Assembly (NCBI RefSeq): GCF_007625075.1
Contig: NZ_QMIE01000016.1
Coordinates: forward strand, 35,885-99,884
DNA length: 64,000 nt
DNA from: Oceanidesulfovibrio indonesiensis
GTDB lineage: Bacteria; Desulfobacterota; Desulfovibrionia; Desulfovibrionales; Desulfovibrionaceae
Direction of reading: 5' to 3'
Both the position numbers and the translations under genes were made by a program. Below, in pieces: positions 1 through 8,023 of this stretch. Under the pieces are notes generated by a model. That model made no database searches. It was not told the origin of the DNA and saw nothing but the letters and a program-made list of their open reading frames with translations. The number at the start of each line of letters is the position of its first letter. The first letter of the stretch is position 1.

Positions 1-614
1 CATTCTACGCCAAGCCGGAGAATAAGATGCCGCTCAAGAAGATCCCCGCCAACATGTACATCGCCATGGCGCTGGGCTCTTTCTTGTGCATTCTCACAGG
101 CCTGTGGCCGAGCCTGCTGTATCAACTGCTGCCATTCCAGCATGGCCTGGAGTCGTACAGCCCTTATGTGCTGATGACATCCTTCGACTACACGCCCTAC
201 ACGCTGTGGCACATCCTGCAAGCGTTCATGATTCTGGGCTTCACGGGTCTCGGCTTCTACCTGATGCGCAAAGTGGTGGTGCCGCACGCGCAACGCAACC
301 TGGATTTCGAGTACCTGTACCGGATCGTGGGGCGCGCGTTCATGATGGTTGTCACCAGGCCGGCCGCGGCCATCGACGCGGTATGGGGCGAGGTCTACCG
401 GACCATTGGCCTTGCCTTCCTCCTGATAACGGCCAAGCTGACGTCGATTTTCGACCGCAAAGGAATCGACGGCGTTCTAGACGGAAGTGTCTATGGCGTG
501 GGACGCGGCGGACATGCCCTGGCCCGCACGCAAACCGGCAAACTCCAAGGCTACCTCGCAGCGGCGCTGATCATCGGCCTTCTCGTCTTCGCTGCAGCGT
601 GGTTCACGGGCTAA
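1..614 (+). CDS. NuoL/MrpD-like proton-conducting membrane subunit, C-terminal part (5' end outside window)
   Basis: The reading frame is already open at base 3, so only about the last 204 residues of the protein are present. They hold several hydrophobic helices, a long polar stretch and a final membrane helix (residues near GYLAAALIIGLLVF). This matches the C-terminus of the antiporter-like subunits of complex I and Mrp antiporters (NuoL type), which carry a lateral helix and a last anchoring helix. It lies 15 bases before a NuoM gene and is followed by NuoN, the usual L-M-N order of the proton-pumping arm. Which oxidoreductase or antiporter it belongs to cannot be told, because upstream subunits are off the window. 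The family call rests mainly on gene order and hydropathy. Confidence 0.75.
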   Translation, partial: FYAKPENKMPLKKIPANMYIAMALGSFLCILTGLWPSLLYQLLPFQHGLESYSPYVLMTSFDYTPYTLWHILQAFMILGFTGLGFYLMRKVVVPHAQRNLDFEYLYRIVGRAFMMVVTRPAAAIDAVWGEVYRTIGLAFLLITAKLTSIFDRKGIDGVLDGSVYGVGRGGHALARTQTGKLQGYLAAALIIGLLVFAAAWFTG

Positions 615-629
615 CGGGAGCTTAAGGAT

Positions 630-2234
630 ATGCAGGAGACCGGATTTCCAGTTCTTTCCTTGCTCATCTTCTTCCCGCTCGCGGCGGCGGCTGTACTCAT
701 GCTGTCCAGAGCAGGCGGCTTTGCTGCGCGGATGTTCACCCTGTGCGCCGGATTCATCGAGATCGCCCTGGCGATTCCTCTGGTGACCAGGTTCGAGCTC
801 GGCAATCCCGGCTGGCAGTTCGCGGAGCATGCTGAATGGGTGCCGCGTCTGGGGCTGTCGTACCACCTCGCGGTGGACGGCGTGAGCTACCTCATGGTCT
901 TGCTTACGGTTCTCCTGCTCCCGCTGTGCGTGCTCTGCTCATGGACGTACATCACCAGGCGGATCAAAGAGTTCCATGTCAATCTCCTGTTCATGACGGC
1001 GGCGTGCGTGGGCGTGTTCACGGCGCTGGACTTCGTACTCTTCTACGTTTTCTGGGAAGCGATGCTGGTGCCCATGTACCTGCTCATCGCGATCTGGGGC
1101 GGCGACGAGAGGCGCTACGCCTCGCTCAAGTTCTTCCTGTATACGCTGGCGGGCTCCACGCTCTTCCTCGCGGCCATCGTGGCATTCTATGCGCAGACCG
1201 GGACCTTCTCCATTCCCGAGTTGATGAACAGCGAGTTCTCCCGGACCTTCCAGTACTGGACCTTCGGCGCCATGGCCCTGGCATTCGCCATCAAGGTGCC
1301 CATGTTCCCATTCCACACCTGGCTTCCGGCGGCGCATGTGCAGGCGCCATCGGCAGGCTCTGTGGTGCTGGCGTCGGTGTTGCTGAAGATGGGAACCTAC
1401 GGATTCCTGCGGTTCTGCCTGCCGATCACGCCGTTGGCGGCCGACTACTTCGCCCCGCTCATGATCGCCATCTCGATCGTCTCGATCATCTACGGTGGAT
1501 TCGTGGCGCTCGGCCAGAAGGACATGAAGAAGCTGATCGCCTACAGTTCTGTTGCGCACATGGGCTTCGTCACTCTGGGTATTTTCATCTTCAACCAGCG
1601 GGGCCTCGAAGGCGCGCTGTTCGTGATGCTCAACCACGGCATCGTCACCGGCGCGCTCTTTATGATGGTCGGCGCTATCTACGAACGCAGTCACAGCCGC
1701 GAGATTTCCGAGAACCTGGGTCTGGGCAAGTATCTGCCGGCGTTCATGGGGTTCTTCGGACTGTTCGCCGTGGCCTCGTTCGGCTTCCCGGGACTGAACA
1801 GCTTCGTGGGTGAGGCGCTGGTGCTCATCGGCGCGTTCCAGGACAACCTGCTTATCGGGTTGCTCGCCATACCAGGCGCCATGCTCGCCGCCGCTTACAT
1901 GCTGCGGCTGGGGCTCAAGATGGCCTGGGGCCAGCCTGCATCGCCCAAGAACAGGGGCTGGGCCGACCTCAACCTGCGCGAGTGGGTGTACCTTGCGCCG
2001 CTGGCCATCCTCACCGTGTACCTTGGACTTGCTCCGGGCATCGTCATGAAGGTCGTGAGCCCGTCGGTAGGCAAGGTTCTGGCGGACTACAACGCCAAGC
2101 TCGAACGCGCGGGAGTGCTGGCAGAGGACGAGGCGACGCCCCGGGATATGGCAGCGACGCAGTTGAGCGCGGCCGGTCTCTCGCTCGAAGAAACATCCAA
2201 CGACCTGGACGCCGCCCTCGCGGCGCACAGGTAG
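630..2234 (+). CDS. nuoM: NADH-quinone oxidoreductase subunit M (complex I antiporter-like subunit)
   Basis: This is a 534-residue, very hydrophobic protein with about 14 membrane segments, the usual size for NuoM. Family features are visible: a Glu within the helix around FYVFWEAMLVPMYLL, the KVPMFPFHTWLPAAH segment, and KKLIAYSSVAHMGF, which carries the conserved Lys of the discontinuous helix. These are residues of the proton channel. The last 45 residues form a soluble, Ala/Asp/Glu-rich tail longer than in typical NuoM. It sits between the NuoL-like gene and nuoN with short gaps, so the three are surely cotranscribed. The protein would act in the cytoplasmic membrane, coupling redox chemistry to proton or sodium translocation. 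Confidence 0.93.
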   Translation: MQETGFPVLSLLIFFPLAAAAVLMLSRAGGFAARMFTLCAGFIEIALAIPLVTRFELGNPGWQFAEHAEWVPRLGLSYHLAVDGVSYLMVLLTVLLLPLCVLCSWTYITRRIKEFHVNLLFMTAACVGVFTALDFVLFYVFWEAMLVPMYLLIAIWGGDERRYASLKFFLYTLAGSTLFLAAIVAFYAQTGTFSIPELMNSEFSRTFQYWTFGAMALAFAIKVPMFPFHTWLPAAHVQAPSAGSVVLASVLLKMGTYGFLRFCLPITPLAADYFAPLMIAISIVSIIYGGFVALGQKDMKKLIAYSSVAHMGFVTLGIFIFNQRGLEGALFVMLNHGIVTGALFMMVGAIYERSHSREISENLGLGKYLPAFMGFFGLFAVASFGFPGLNSFVGEALVLIGAFQDNLLIGLLAIPGAMLAAAYMLRLGLKMAWGQPASPKNRGWADLNLREWVYLAPLAILTVYLGLAPGIVMKVVSPSVGKVLADYNAKLERAGVLAEDEATPRDMAATQLSAAGLSLEETSNDLDAALAAHR

Positions 2235-2253
2235 CCACACGCGGAGAACGACT

Positions 2254-3684
2254 GTGAATCCCGAATATCGGTTCGATCTCTGTTGGCCGGAGCTGTATCA
2301 GCTCGCCATCATCGCGTTGCTCTTCATACAGACTTTGGCCAAAGGGGAGCGCCCCAGGAACGTTGACTGGGTGCCTTATGCAGCGGCCGGCGGCATCTTC
2401 ATCGCCGTGGTTTCGCTGGGCTTCTCAGGTACTTTCTTCTACGGCGCCTACGCTGTCGACAAACTCTCGCAGTTCTTTAAGCTCGCCGTGGCCGTAGGTT
2501 TCGCCATCGCGAGCCTCAACGCCGCCAAGCCGCCGGATATCGAAGGCAGCAAGCGTTCGGACTACATGCTCTTCCTCGCCTTCTCGGCGTGGGGGCTCAT
2601 GCTGCTTTCCTCGGCCGTGGAACTCATCACCATCTACGTGGCGCTCGAAGTAGCGTCCTACAGCCTCTATGCGCTGATTCCCCTGCGCGCGCAGGACCGA
2701 CGCGCGGCGGAAGGCGGCATCAAGTACATCATGTTCGGCGCTGTGGCCACGGCCGTGGCGCTGTTCGGCTACGCGTACGTCCTGGCAGGGGCGAACACCA
2801 GCTACATTGTCGATCTCCAGGGCCTCGAGCTGACCTACCAGGCCCAGCCCTGGGTCGTTGTCGGTCTTTCTCTCTTCCTGGTCGGCTTTCTGTTCAAGCT
2901 CGCTCTCTTCCCGTTCCACTTCTGGTGTCCGGATGTGTACGAAGGCACGGCCAACGAGACGGCCGCCTTTGTGGCCACACTGCCCAAGCTCGGCGCCGCT
3001 GTGGTGCTGGTGCGCTTTGCTGCGCTGCTGACTCCGGGTTGGCCTATTACCACGGTTCTGGCCGTGTTCGGCGCGATCTCCATGACCTTCGGCAACCTCG
3101 CCGCCCTGGCGCAACGGGACCTGAAACGACTGCTCGGATACTCGTCAATCGCGCACGCCGGGTACATCATGATGGGGCTGGTCTCGGGCACGGCGGAAGG
3201 CCTGGCCGCTGCGAGTTTCTATGCTCTGGTCTACGTGCTTATGAACCTCACCTGCTTCTGGGTGATCTGCCGCATTTCGCACACAGGCAAGAACATCACC
3301 CTGGACGACCTGGACGGCCTCGCGCAACGAGAGCCGGCGCTTGCCGTGGTGCTTGCCGTGGCCGCCTTCGCCCTGGTTGGCCTGCCGCCTACAGCGGGTT
3401 TCATGGGCAAGCTGTTCCTGCTTCAATCCCTGTGGGACAACGGCTACAACTGGCTGGTCATCGTGGCGGTGCTCAATACCGCCATTGCGATCTACTACTA
3501 CCTGAGTATGGTTCGTCACGCCTACACGCACGAAAAGGAAGTGCATCCAAGCACCCGCAGCGCCACATCCGTTTCGGCGCAGGTCTGGGGCACGGTGTTC
3601 GCCATCGTGCTGCTCGTGCTCGGCGCCATGCCGGCTCCGGTGTTCGACCTTGCCATGGCCGCCGGGGTCGCGCTCATTCCGTAG
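2254..3684 (+). CDS. nuoN: NADH-quinone oxidoreductase subunit N
   Basis: A 476-residue polytopic membrane protein of NuoN type. It starts at GTG 2254 with the Shine-Dalgarno sequence GGAGA just upstream. Diagnostic stretches are LFKLALFPFHFWCPDVYEG, with the conserved Lys and Pro of the channel helix, and LKRLLGYSSIAHAGYIMMG, with the conserved Lys of the broken helix. As in other NuoN proteins it should form one of three antiporter-like proton channels beside NuoL and NuoM. It is the last gene of this operon: a strong hairpin with a T-rich tail follows about 30 bases after the stop. No peripheral NADH-binding genes are visible, so the electron donor is unknown. Confidence 0.93.
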   Translation: MNPEYRFDLCWPELYQLAIIALLFIQTLAKGERPRNVDWVPYAAAGGIFIAVVSLGFSGTFFYGAYAVDKLSQFFKLAVAVGFAIASLNAAKPPDIEGSKRSDYMLFLAFSAWGLMLLSSAVELITIYVALEVASYSLYALIPLRAQDRRAAEGGIKYIMFGAVATAVALFGYAYVLAGANTSYIVDLQGLELTYQAQPWVVVGLSLFLVGFLFKLALFPFHFWCPDVYEGTANETAAFVATLPKLGAAVVLVRFAALLTPGWPITTVLAVFGAISMTFGNLAALAQRDLKRLLGYSSIAHAGYIMMGLVSGTAEGLAAASFYALVYVLMNLTCFWVICRISHTGKNITLDDLDGLAQREPALAVVLAVAAFALVGLPPTAGFMGKLFLLQSLWDNGYNWLVIVAVLNTAIAIYYYLSMVRHAYTHEKEVHPSTRSATSVSAQVWGTVFAIVLLVLGAMPAPVFDLAMAAGVALIP

Positions 3685-3712
3685 TCTCTCGAATCTTCAT
3701 GCATAATGTTGG

Positions 3713-3751
3713 CCGGGCCGTATCCTCCTTTGGATGCGGCCCGGTTCTTTT
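3713..3751 (+). terminator. Rho-independent terminator after nuoN
   Basis: A 13-bp stem (3713-3725 pairing with 3732-3744, one G-T wobble) closes a 6-base loop and runs into TTCTTTT. It lies 28 bases after the nuoN stop and before the next gene, so it probably ends the L-M-N transcript. Confidence 0.85.
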
Positions 3752-3814
3752 GATTGCCTTTGCGGATTCTGGCTAGCAGGAGTATTCTGTGCGCAGAAAT
3801 CCTGGAGACAGCCG

Positions 3815-4429
3815 ATGCACGATATCAGTCTTGGGCACACCATAGAGGACTACCTGACGGGCGAGGCAGTGGAGGCGACCACGTACGAGGATCTGCGCCA
3901 GGCTCTGGCCAGACTGCTGGTGGAAGAGCGGGGGTGGCCGGCGGAGCGTCTTATTCCACGCCATCCCATACGCGCGGAAGTAGACGGCAGAGAGTACACC
4001 AGACTCGTGGATATCGCCGGCTTTGATGCGGATGGCAGGCCGCTTCTCCTGGTGCTCTTCGCGCCTGGAGAGGTGACGACCTACGAGAGGGAAAGCCTGG
4101 CCGCAGCGAGGCTTGTGGAAAACGGGCCGGCTCCGCTGGTGGCGGTGACGGATTCGAAAGACGCCGTGCTGCTTGCCGTAAAGAGCGGCGAGAGGCTGGA
4201 GCAGGGCATGCAGGCGCTGCCCTCGCCAGGAAGGGCGCTTGCGCTTTCGGAACAATACCCGATACACCCGCTCGACCGGGAACGGCGTTGCAGGGAGTCC
4301 AGAATTTTATACGCGTACAGCGAGTCGTTGTATGATTGCTGCGGCGGTGCGGCGTGCGCTGCCGAAGGACGGGGGGCGCGTTTTACCGAAAAGAGACCTG
4401 AGGAAAATTCCGACGGGGGCGAGGGCTGA
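3815..4429 (+). CDS. HSDR_N-like (restriction-enzyme R-subunit N-terminal fold) protein, probably catalytically dead
   Basis: A 204-residue soluble protein starting at ATG 3815, with CTGGAGA upstream; the open frame reaches further 5' but has no better start. Residues about 15-125 resemble the HSDR_N_2 nuclease-fold domain: helix LRQALARLLVEERGWP, then an extended segment ending in LVDIAGFDADGRPLLLVLFAPGE. In active family members the strand after the turn reads E-x-K; here the equivalent positions are hydrophobic (LLVLFAP), though the preceding Asp is kept. So I infer loss of nuclease activity. The tail is Cys-containing and low in structure. It stands alone after the nuo terminator, with no restriction or modification genes nearby. 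Function unknown. Confidence 0.7.
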   Translation: MHDISLGHTIEDYLTGEAVEATTYEDLRQALARLLVEERGWPAERLIPRHPIRAEVDGREYTRLVDIAGFDADGRPLLLVLFAPGEVTTYERESLAAARLVENGPAPLVAVTDSKDAVLLAVKSGERLEQGMQALPSPGRALALSEQYPIHPLDRERRCRESRILYAYSESLYDCCGGAACAAEGRGARFTEKRPEENSDGGEG

Positions 4430-4433
4430 CGGA

Positions 4434-4694
4434 CTACTTGAGGCCGAGCAAGGCCTTTGCCACTCCGAGGTCGTACAGGGCCAGCGGGTCGCGATCGGGC
4501 TTGTCGTAGAGCTTGGCGGCCTCGATCACCACGTCGCGGTTCAGCCACGGGTGACGCTCCCATATTTCCGGATTATCGGAGGAGAACAGACGAAACTCGA
4601 TTTCGCCGGGGGAGTCCGGACACTCGCGCACATACATGCGCACCTTCTTGTCAGCGGGATTGGGGTAGTAATAATGGCCTTTATCGTCGTGCAT
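4434..4694 (-). CDS. Conserved-looking small protein of unknown function
   Basis: An 86-residue acidic soluble protein on the reverse strand. I chose the ATG at 4694 because GAGGTG lies just upstream; the frame extends further 5' without a better site. It has an aromatic N-terminus (GHYYYPNPADKKVRMYV), a central acidic segment and a Leu-rich end. There are no metal motifs, signal peptide or membrane segment. It converges on the HSDR_N-like gene, with only four bases between the two stops, and diverges from dsrA across the dsr control region. I do not recognise a characterised family. The good ribosome site and the isolated reading frame make it likely to be a real gene. Confidence 0.6.
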   Translation of the reverse strand: MHDDKGHYYYPNPADKKVRMYVRECPDSPGEIEFRLFSSDNPEIWERHPWLNRDVVIEAAKLYDKPDRDPLALYDLGVAKALLGLK

Positions 4695-5134
4695 AGATTC
4701 ACCTCGGACAAGGGACATGACTGAAGCAGACGCAGGAGTCAAGACTGTTGCGGCAGGCGGTGCTTCGAAATTTCCCGCCGCAAAATGCTGTTAACTTTTG
4801 ATCTTTCAGGGGTTCCTTGTCCGAGTTGGGGGTGTGGGGGCACTCCGCTAGAAGTTTGTGAGCCTGTATTCGGATGAAAATGGCTGTCGACGGTCATTGA
4901 GGGGTTGTGAAGAAAGGCGCGTAAGGGCCGTTTTCGGTTGACAAAGACCCTGAATACTTCTAGCGTGTGCATCTGCCATAGGCCGATAAACTAAGAGTTC
5001 AAGCGCCCTCACGGGTATGCCCCGGGCATTCCGTCAGAGCGCAGACCCCGCTCTCGAGGCCTAACCGTGCGTCTCCCCGGAGCGGGAGCGTGTGATGATG
5101 CTGTTCAACCAACCAAGCATGTGGAGGTAAGGCA
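4695..5134. promoter_or_regulatory. Intergenic control region and leader of the dsr operon
   Basis: This 440-base gap separates the divergent small gene from dsrA. It contains a sigma70-like promoter at 4938-4966, a TTGTGAA heptamer at 4905-4911 that resembles one half of a Rex site without its partner, and a leader of about 165 bases. The leader can form short GC hairpins, for example CTCCC pairing with GGGAG around 5074-5089. A GGAGG Shine-Dalgarno lies just before the dsrA ATG. No convincing gene was seen in it. Confidence 0.6.
4938..4966 (+). promoter_or_regulatory. Candidate sigma70 promoter of dsrABD
   Basis: A perfect -35 box TTGACA (4938-4943) is followed after 17 bases by TAGCGT (4961-4966), which matches the most conserved -10 positions (TA and final T). 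Transcription would start near 4973, leaving a leader of roughly 160 bases before dsrA. Inferred by eye. Confidence 0.55.
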
Positions 5135-6448
5135 ATGGCGAAACATCCAACTCCAATGTTGGACCAGCTCGAAAGTGGGCCCTGGCCCAGCTTCGTGTCC
5201 GACATCAAACAGGAGGCTGAAGCCCGCGCCAAGAATGAGAAGGGCCTGGACTACCAGATTCCTGTGGATTGTCCTGAGGACCTGCTCGGCGTTCTGGAGC
5301 TCACCTATCACGACCAGGAAACCCACTGGAAGCACGGCGGCATCGTCGGCGTGTTCGGTTACGGCGGCGGCGTTATCGGCCGTTACTGCGACCAGCCCGA
5401 GCAGTTCCCCGGCGTGGCGCACTTCCACACCGTGCGCGTCAACCAGCCCTCGGGCAAGTACTACACCAGCGAATACCTCCGCCAGATCTGCGATCTGTGG
5501 GACCTTCGCGGCTCCGGTCTGACCAACATGCACGGCTCCACCGGTGACATCGTGCTGCTCGGTACGACCACCCCGCAGCTCGAAGAAATCTTCTATGAGC
5601 TGACCCACAAGCTGAACACCGACCTCGGTGGCTCCGGCTCCAACCTGCGTACCCCGGCCGCGTGCCTCGGCAAGTCCCGCTGCGAGTATGCCTGCTACGA
5701 CTCCCAGCTGCTCTGCCACACGATGACCAACGAGTATCAGGACGAGTTGCACCGTCCGGCATTCCCCTACAAGTTCAAATTCAAGTTCGACGCCTGCCCG
5801 AACGGCTGCGTTGCCTCCATCGCCCGCTCCGACTTCTCGGTCATCGGCATGTGGAAGGACGACATCAAGATCGACCAGGAAAAGGTCAAGGCGTACGTGG
5901 GCGGCGAGTTCGCTCCCAACGCCGGCGCCCATGCCGGTCGCGACTGGGGCAAGTTCGACATTGAGGCCGAGGTCGTTGCGCTCTGCCCGACCAAGTGCAT
6001 GACCTGGGACGGCCAGACCCTGAAGATCGACAACGCCGAGTGCGTTCGCTGCATGCACTGCATCAACGTCATGCCTCGCGCCCTCAAGATCGGTGACGAG
6101 ACCGGCGCCTCCATCTGCTGCGGCGCCAAAGCTCCGATCCTCGATGGCGCTCAGATGGGCTCGCTGCTCGTGCCCTTCATCCCGGCCGAAGAACCCTTCG
6201 ACGAGATCAAGGAAGTGGTCGAGAACATCTGGGATTGGTGGATGGAAGAGGGCAAGAACCGCGAGCGTCTCGGCGAGACCATGAAGCGCATGGGCTTCCA
6301 GAAACTGCTCGAGGTTACCGGCATTGAGGCTATGCCGCAGCACGTGTCCGAACCGCGGAACAACCCCTACATCTTCTTCAAGGAAGAAGAGGTTCCCGGC
6401 GGCTGGACTCGCGACATCGCAGATTACCGCTCTCGTCACCAGAGATAA
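5135..6448 (+). CDS. dsrA: Dissimilatory sulfite reductase alpha subunit
   Basis: This 437-residue subunit pairs with DsrB in the cytoplasmic sulfite reductase (desulfoviridin type) that reduces sulfite in sulfate respiration. The siroheme-[4Fe4S] ligands are present as C177, C183, C221 and C225 (CLGKSRC and CPNGC). The inserted ferredoxin domain has C284 (CPTKC) and C303, C306, C309 (CVRCMHC). Length and cysteine spacing are those of the oxidoreductive family in Desulfovibrio. A GGAGG ribosome site precedes ATG 5135. dsrB follows after 18 bases, so the two are cotranscribed and probably made in equal amounts. All key residues are intact. Confidence 0.98.
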   Translation: MAKHPTPMLDQLESGPWPSFVSDIKQEAEARAKNEKGLDYQIPVDCPEDLLGVLELTYHDQETHWKHGGIVGVFGYGGGVIGRYCDQPEQFPGVAHFHTVRVNQPSGKYYTSEYLRQICDLWDLRGSGLTNMHGSTGDIVLLGTTTPQLEEIFYELTHKLNTDLGGSGSNLRTPAACLGKSRCEYACYDSQLLCHTMTNEYQDELHRPAFPYKFKFKFDACPNGCVASIARSDFSVIGMWKDDIKIDQEKVKAYVGGEFAPNAGAHAGRDWGKFDIEAEVVALCPTKCMTWDGQTLKIDNAECVRCMHCINVMPRALKIGDETGASICCGAKAPILDGAQMGSLLVPFIPAEEPFDEIKEVVENIWDWWMEEGKNRERLGETMKRMGFQKLLEVTGIEAMPQHVSEPRNNPYIFFKEEEVPGGWTRDIADYRSRHQR

Positions 6449-6466
6449 CCCTAGGAGGAACGAGAA

Positions 6467-7627
6467 ATGGCTTTCATTTCTTCCGGATACAATCCGGACA
6501 AGCCGATGGAAGATCGGATTACCGACATCGGCCCCCGGAAATACGACGAATTCCTGCCCCCCGTCATCAAGAAGAACTTTGGCGAGTGGGACTACCATGA
6601 GATTCTCGAGCCCGGCGTGCTGGTCCACGTGGCCAAGAGCGGCGACAAGGTCTTCACCGTCCGTGTTGGCGCCGCCCGCCTGATGTCCACCACCATGATC
6701 CGTGAAATGCTCGAGATCGCCGACAAGCATTGCGACGGTCACCTGCGCTTCACCACGCGTAACAACGTGGAATTCATGGTGGACGACGAGTCCAAACTCG
6801 CGGGCCTCAAGGAAGACCTCCTGTCCCGCAAGTTCGCCGGCGGTTCCTACAAGTTCCCCATCGGCGGCACCGGCGCCAGCATCACCAACATCGTGCACAC
6901 CCAGGGCTGGGTCCATTGCCACACCCCGGCTACCGATGCCTCCGGTCCGGTCAAAGCTATCATGGACGAGTGCTTCGAGCATTTCTCCAAGATGGATCTG
7001 CCGGCTCCGCTGCGCATCTCCCTGGCCTGCTGCCTGAACATGTGCGGCGCCGTGCATGCTTCCGACATCGGCTTGGTGGGCATCCACCGCAAGCCGCCCA
7101 TCATCGACCACGCGGTCCTGGACAACGTCTGCGAGATTCCGCTCGCCGTCGCGTCCTGCCCCCTGGGCGCCATCAAGCCCACCAAGACCGAGGTCAAGGG
7201 CGAGAAGGTCAACACCGTGGCCGTCAACGAAGATCGCTGCATGTACTGCGGCAACTGCTACACCATGTGTCCTGCGCTTCCGCTCGCCGACAAGGAAGGC
7301 GACGGCATCGCGATCATGGTGGGTGGCAAGATCTCCAACCGCATCTCCGAACCGAAGTTCTCGAAGGTTGTGGTTGCGTACGTGCCCAACGAGACCCCCC
7401 GTTGGCCCACCCTCACCAAGATGGTGAAGAACATCGTCGAAGTGTACTCCAAGAACGCCCGCAAGTACGAGCGCCTGGGCGACTGGGCCGAGCGTATCGG
7501 CTGGGAGAAGTTCTTCGAAGTCACCGGCATTCCCTTCACCCAGCACTGCATCGACGACTTCCGCGATCCGGCGTACTACACCTGGAGGCAGTCCACGCAG
7601 TTCAAGTTCACCAGCCACGTCAAGTAG
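6467..7627 (+). CDS. dsrB: Dissimilatory sulfite reductase beta subunit
   Basis: A 386-residue partner of DsrA that carries the catalytically competent siroheme site in known enzymes. C151, C188, C189 and C193 (VHCHTP and ACCLNMCG) match the siroheme-cluster ligands. The ferredoxin domain shows C231 (SCPLGAI) and C258, C261, C264 in [11 protein letters not shown]. Basic residues in the HLRFTTRNN segment lie where siroheme and sulfite are bound. AGGAGG precedes the ATG. It follows dsrA directly and is separated from dsrD by a strong GC hairpin, a common arrangement in Desulfovibrio. Confidence 0.98.
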   Translation: MAFISSGYNPDKPMEDRITDIGPRKYDEFLPPVIKKNFGEWDYHEILEPGVLVHVAKSGDKVFTVRVGAARLMSTTMIREMLEIADKHCDGHLRFTTRNNVEFMVDDESKLAGLKEDLLSRKFAGGSYKFPIGGTGASITNIVHTQGWVHCHTPATDASGPVKAIMDECFEHFSKMDLPAPLRISLACCLNMCGAVHASDIGLVGIHRKPPIIDHAVLDNVCEIPLAVASCPLGAIKPTKTEVKGEKVNTVAVNEDRCMYCGNCYTMCPALPLADKEGDGIAIMVGGKISNRISEPKFSKVVVAYVPNETPRWPTLTKMVKNIVEVYSKNARKYERLGDWAERIGWEKFFEVTGIPFTQHCIDDFRDPAYYTWRQSTQFKFTSHVK

Positions 7628-7648
7628 CTGGCGATCTGAGCATTATAC

Positions 7649-7676
7649 CCGGGCGCGGCTGCATGGCCGCGCCCGG
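7649..7676 (+). terminator. GC-rich stem-loop between dsrB and dsrD
   Basis: A perfect 11-bp inverted repeat (7649-7659 with 7666-7676) closes a 6-base loop. No T-run follows, so it is more likely an RNA-processing or 3'-end-stabilising hairpin that sets the dsrAB to dsrD transcript ratio than a full terminator. Confidence 0.7.
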
Positions 7677-7705
7677 TCAACCTTTCAGCCAGAAGGGGTT
7701 ACGAC

Positions 7706-7927
7706 ATGGATGAAGATAAACAGAAAATTATCGAGTTCCTCGAAAGCAAAAAGGGCAAAACCAAGTTCTATTTCAACGACTTCGCCAAGGCGCTGCCGGA
7801 TAAAAAGCCTCGCGAACTCAAGAAGGTGCTGACTGCTCTCGTGAACGACGGCAAGCTCGTGTTCTGGTCTTCCGGCTCCACGACCATGTATGGTCTCGCG
7901 GGCGCCGGCAAGCAGGAAGAAGGCTAG
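7706..7927 (+). CDS. dsrD: DsrD, winged-helix protein of the dsr operon
   Basis: A 73-residue protein, slightly shorter than the typical DsrD of about 78. The sequence has the lysine-rich first helix (IIEFLESKKGKTKFYFNDF), the PRELKKVLTALVNDGKLVFW helix-wing region and a short tail, matching the known winged-helix fold. DsrD occurs with dsrAB in sulfate reducers using the reductive pathway; it is reported to stimulate DsrAB rather than bind DNA, a point I take from memory. The start is preceded by GAAGGGG. It sits 78 bases after dsrB beyond a stem-loop, and 96 bases before the amidotransferase gene. Confidence 0.95.
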   Translation: MDEDKQKIIEFLESKKGKTKFYFNDFAKALPDKKPRELKKVLTALVNDGKLVFWSSGSTTMYGLAGAGKQEEG

Positions 7928-8023
7928 CCGAGACCACGGTCTTCACGAAGAATGAGTGGTGGCCGGCGGATGTTTCCATTCGTCTATTCGTCTCGGTCCA
8001 GCTGAGTCGCCACGGAAGACCGT

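Noticed and set aside
4905..4911. TTGTGAA upstream of dsrA as a Rex operator.
   Set aside because: Only one half of the palindrome is present, so I keep it as a note in the leader description and not as a site.
4739..4972. Reverse-strand open frame of 77 codons in the dsr control region.
   Set aside because: No ribosome site, low-complexity composition, and it overlaps the promoter.
7936..8021. Distant 9-bp inverted repeat (ACGGTCTTC and GAAGACCGT) flanking the dsrD-cbiA gap.
   Set aside because: The arms are about 70 bases apart and short; no loop structure or known regulator fits.
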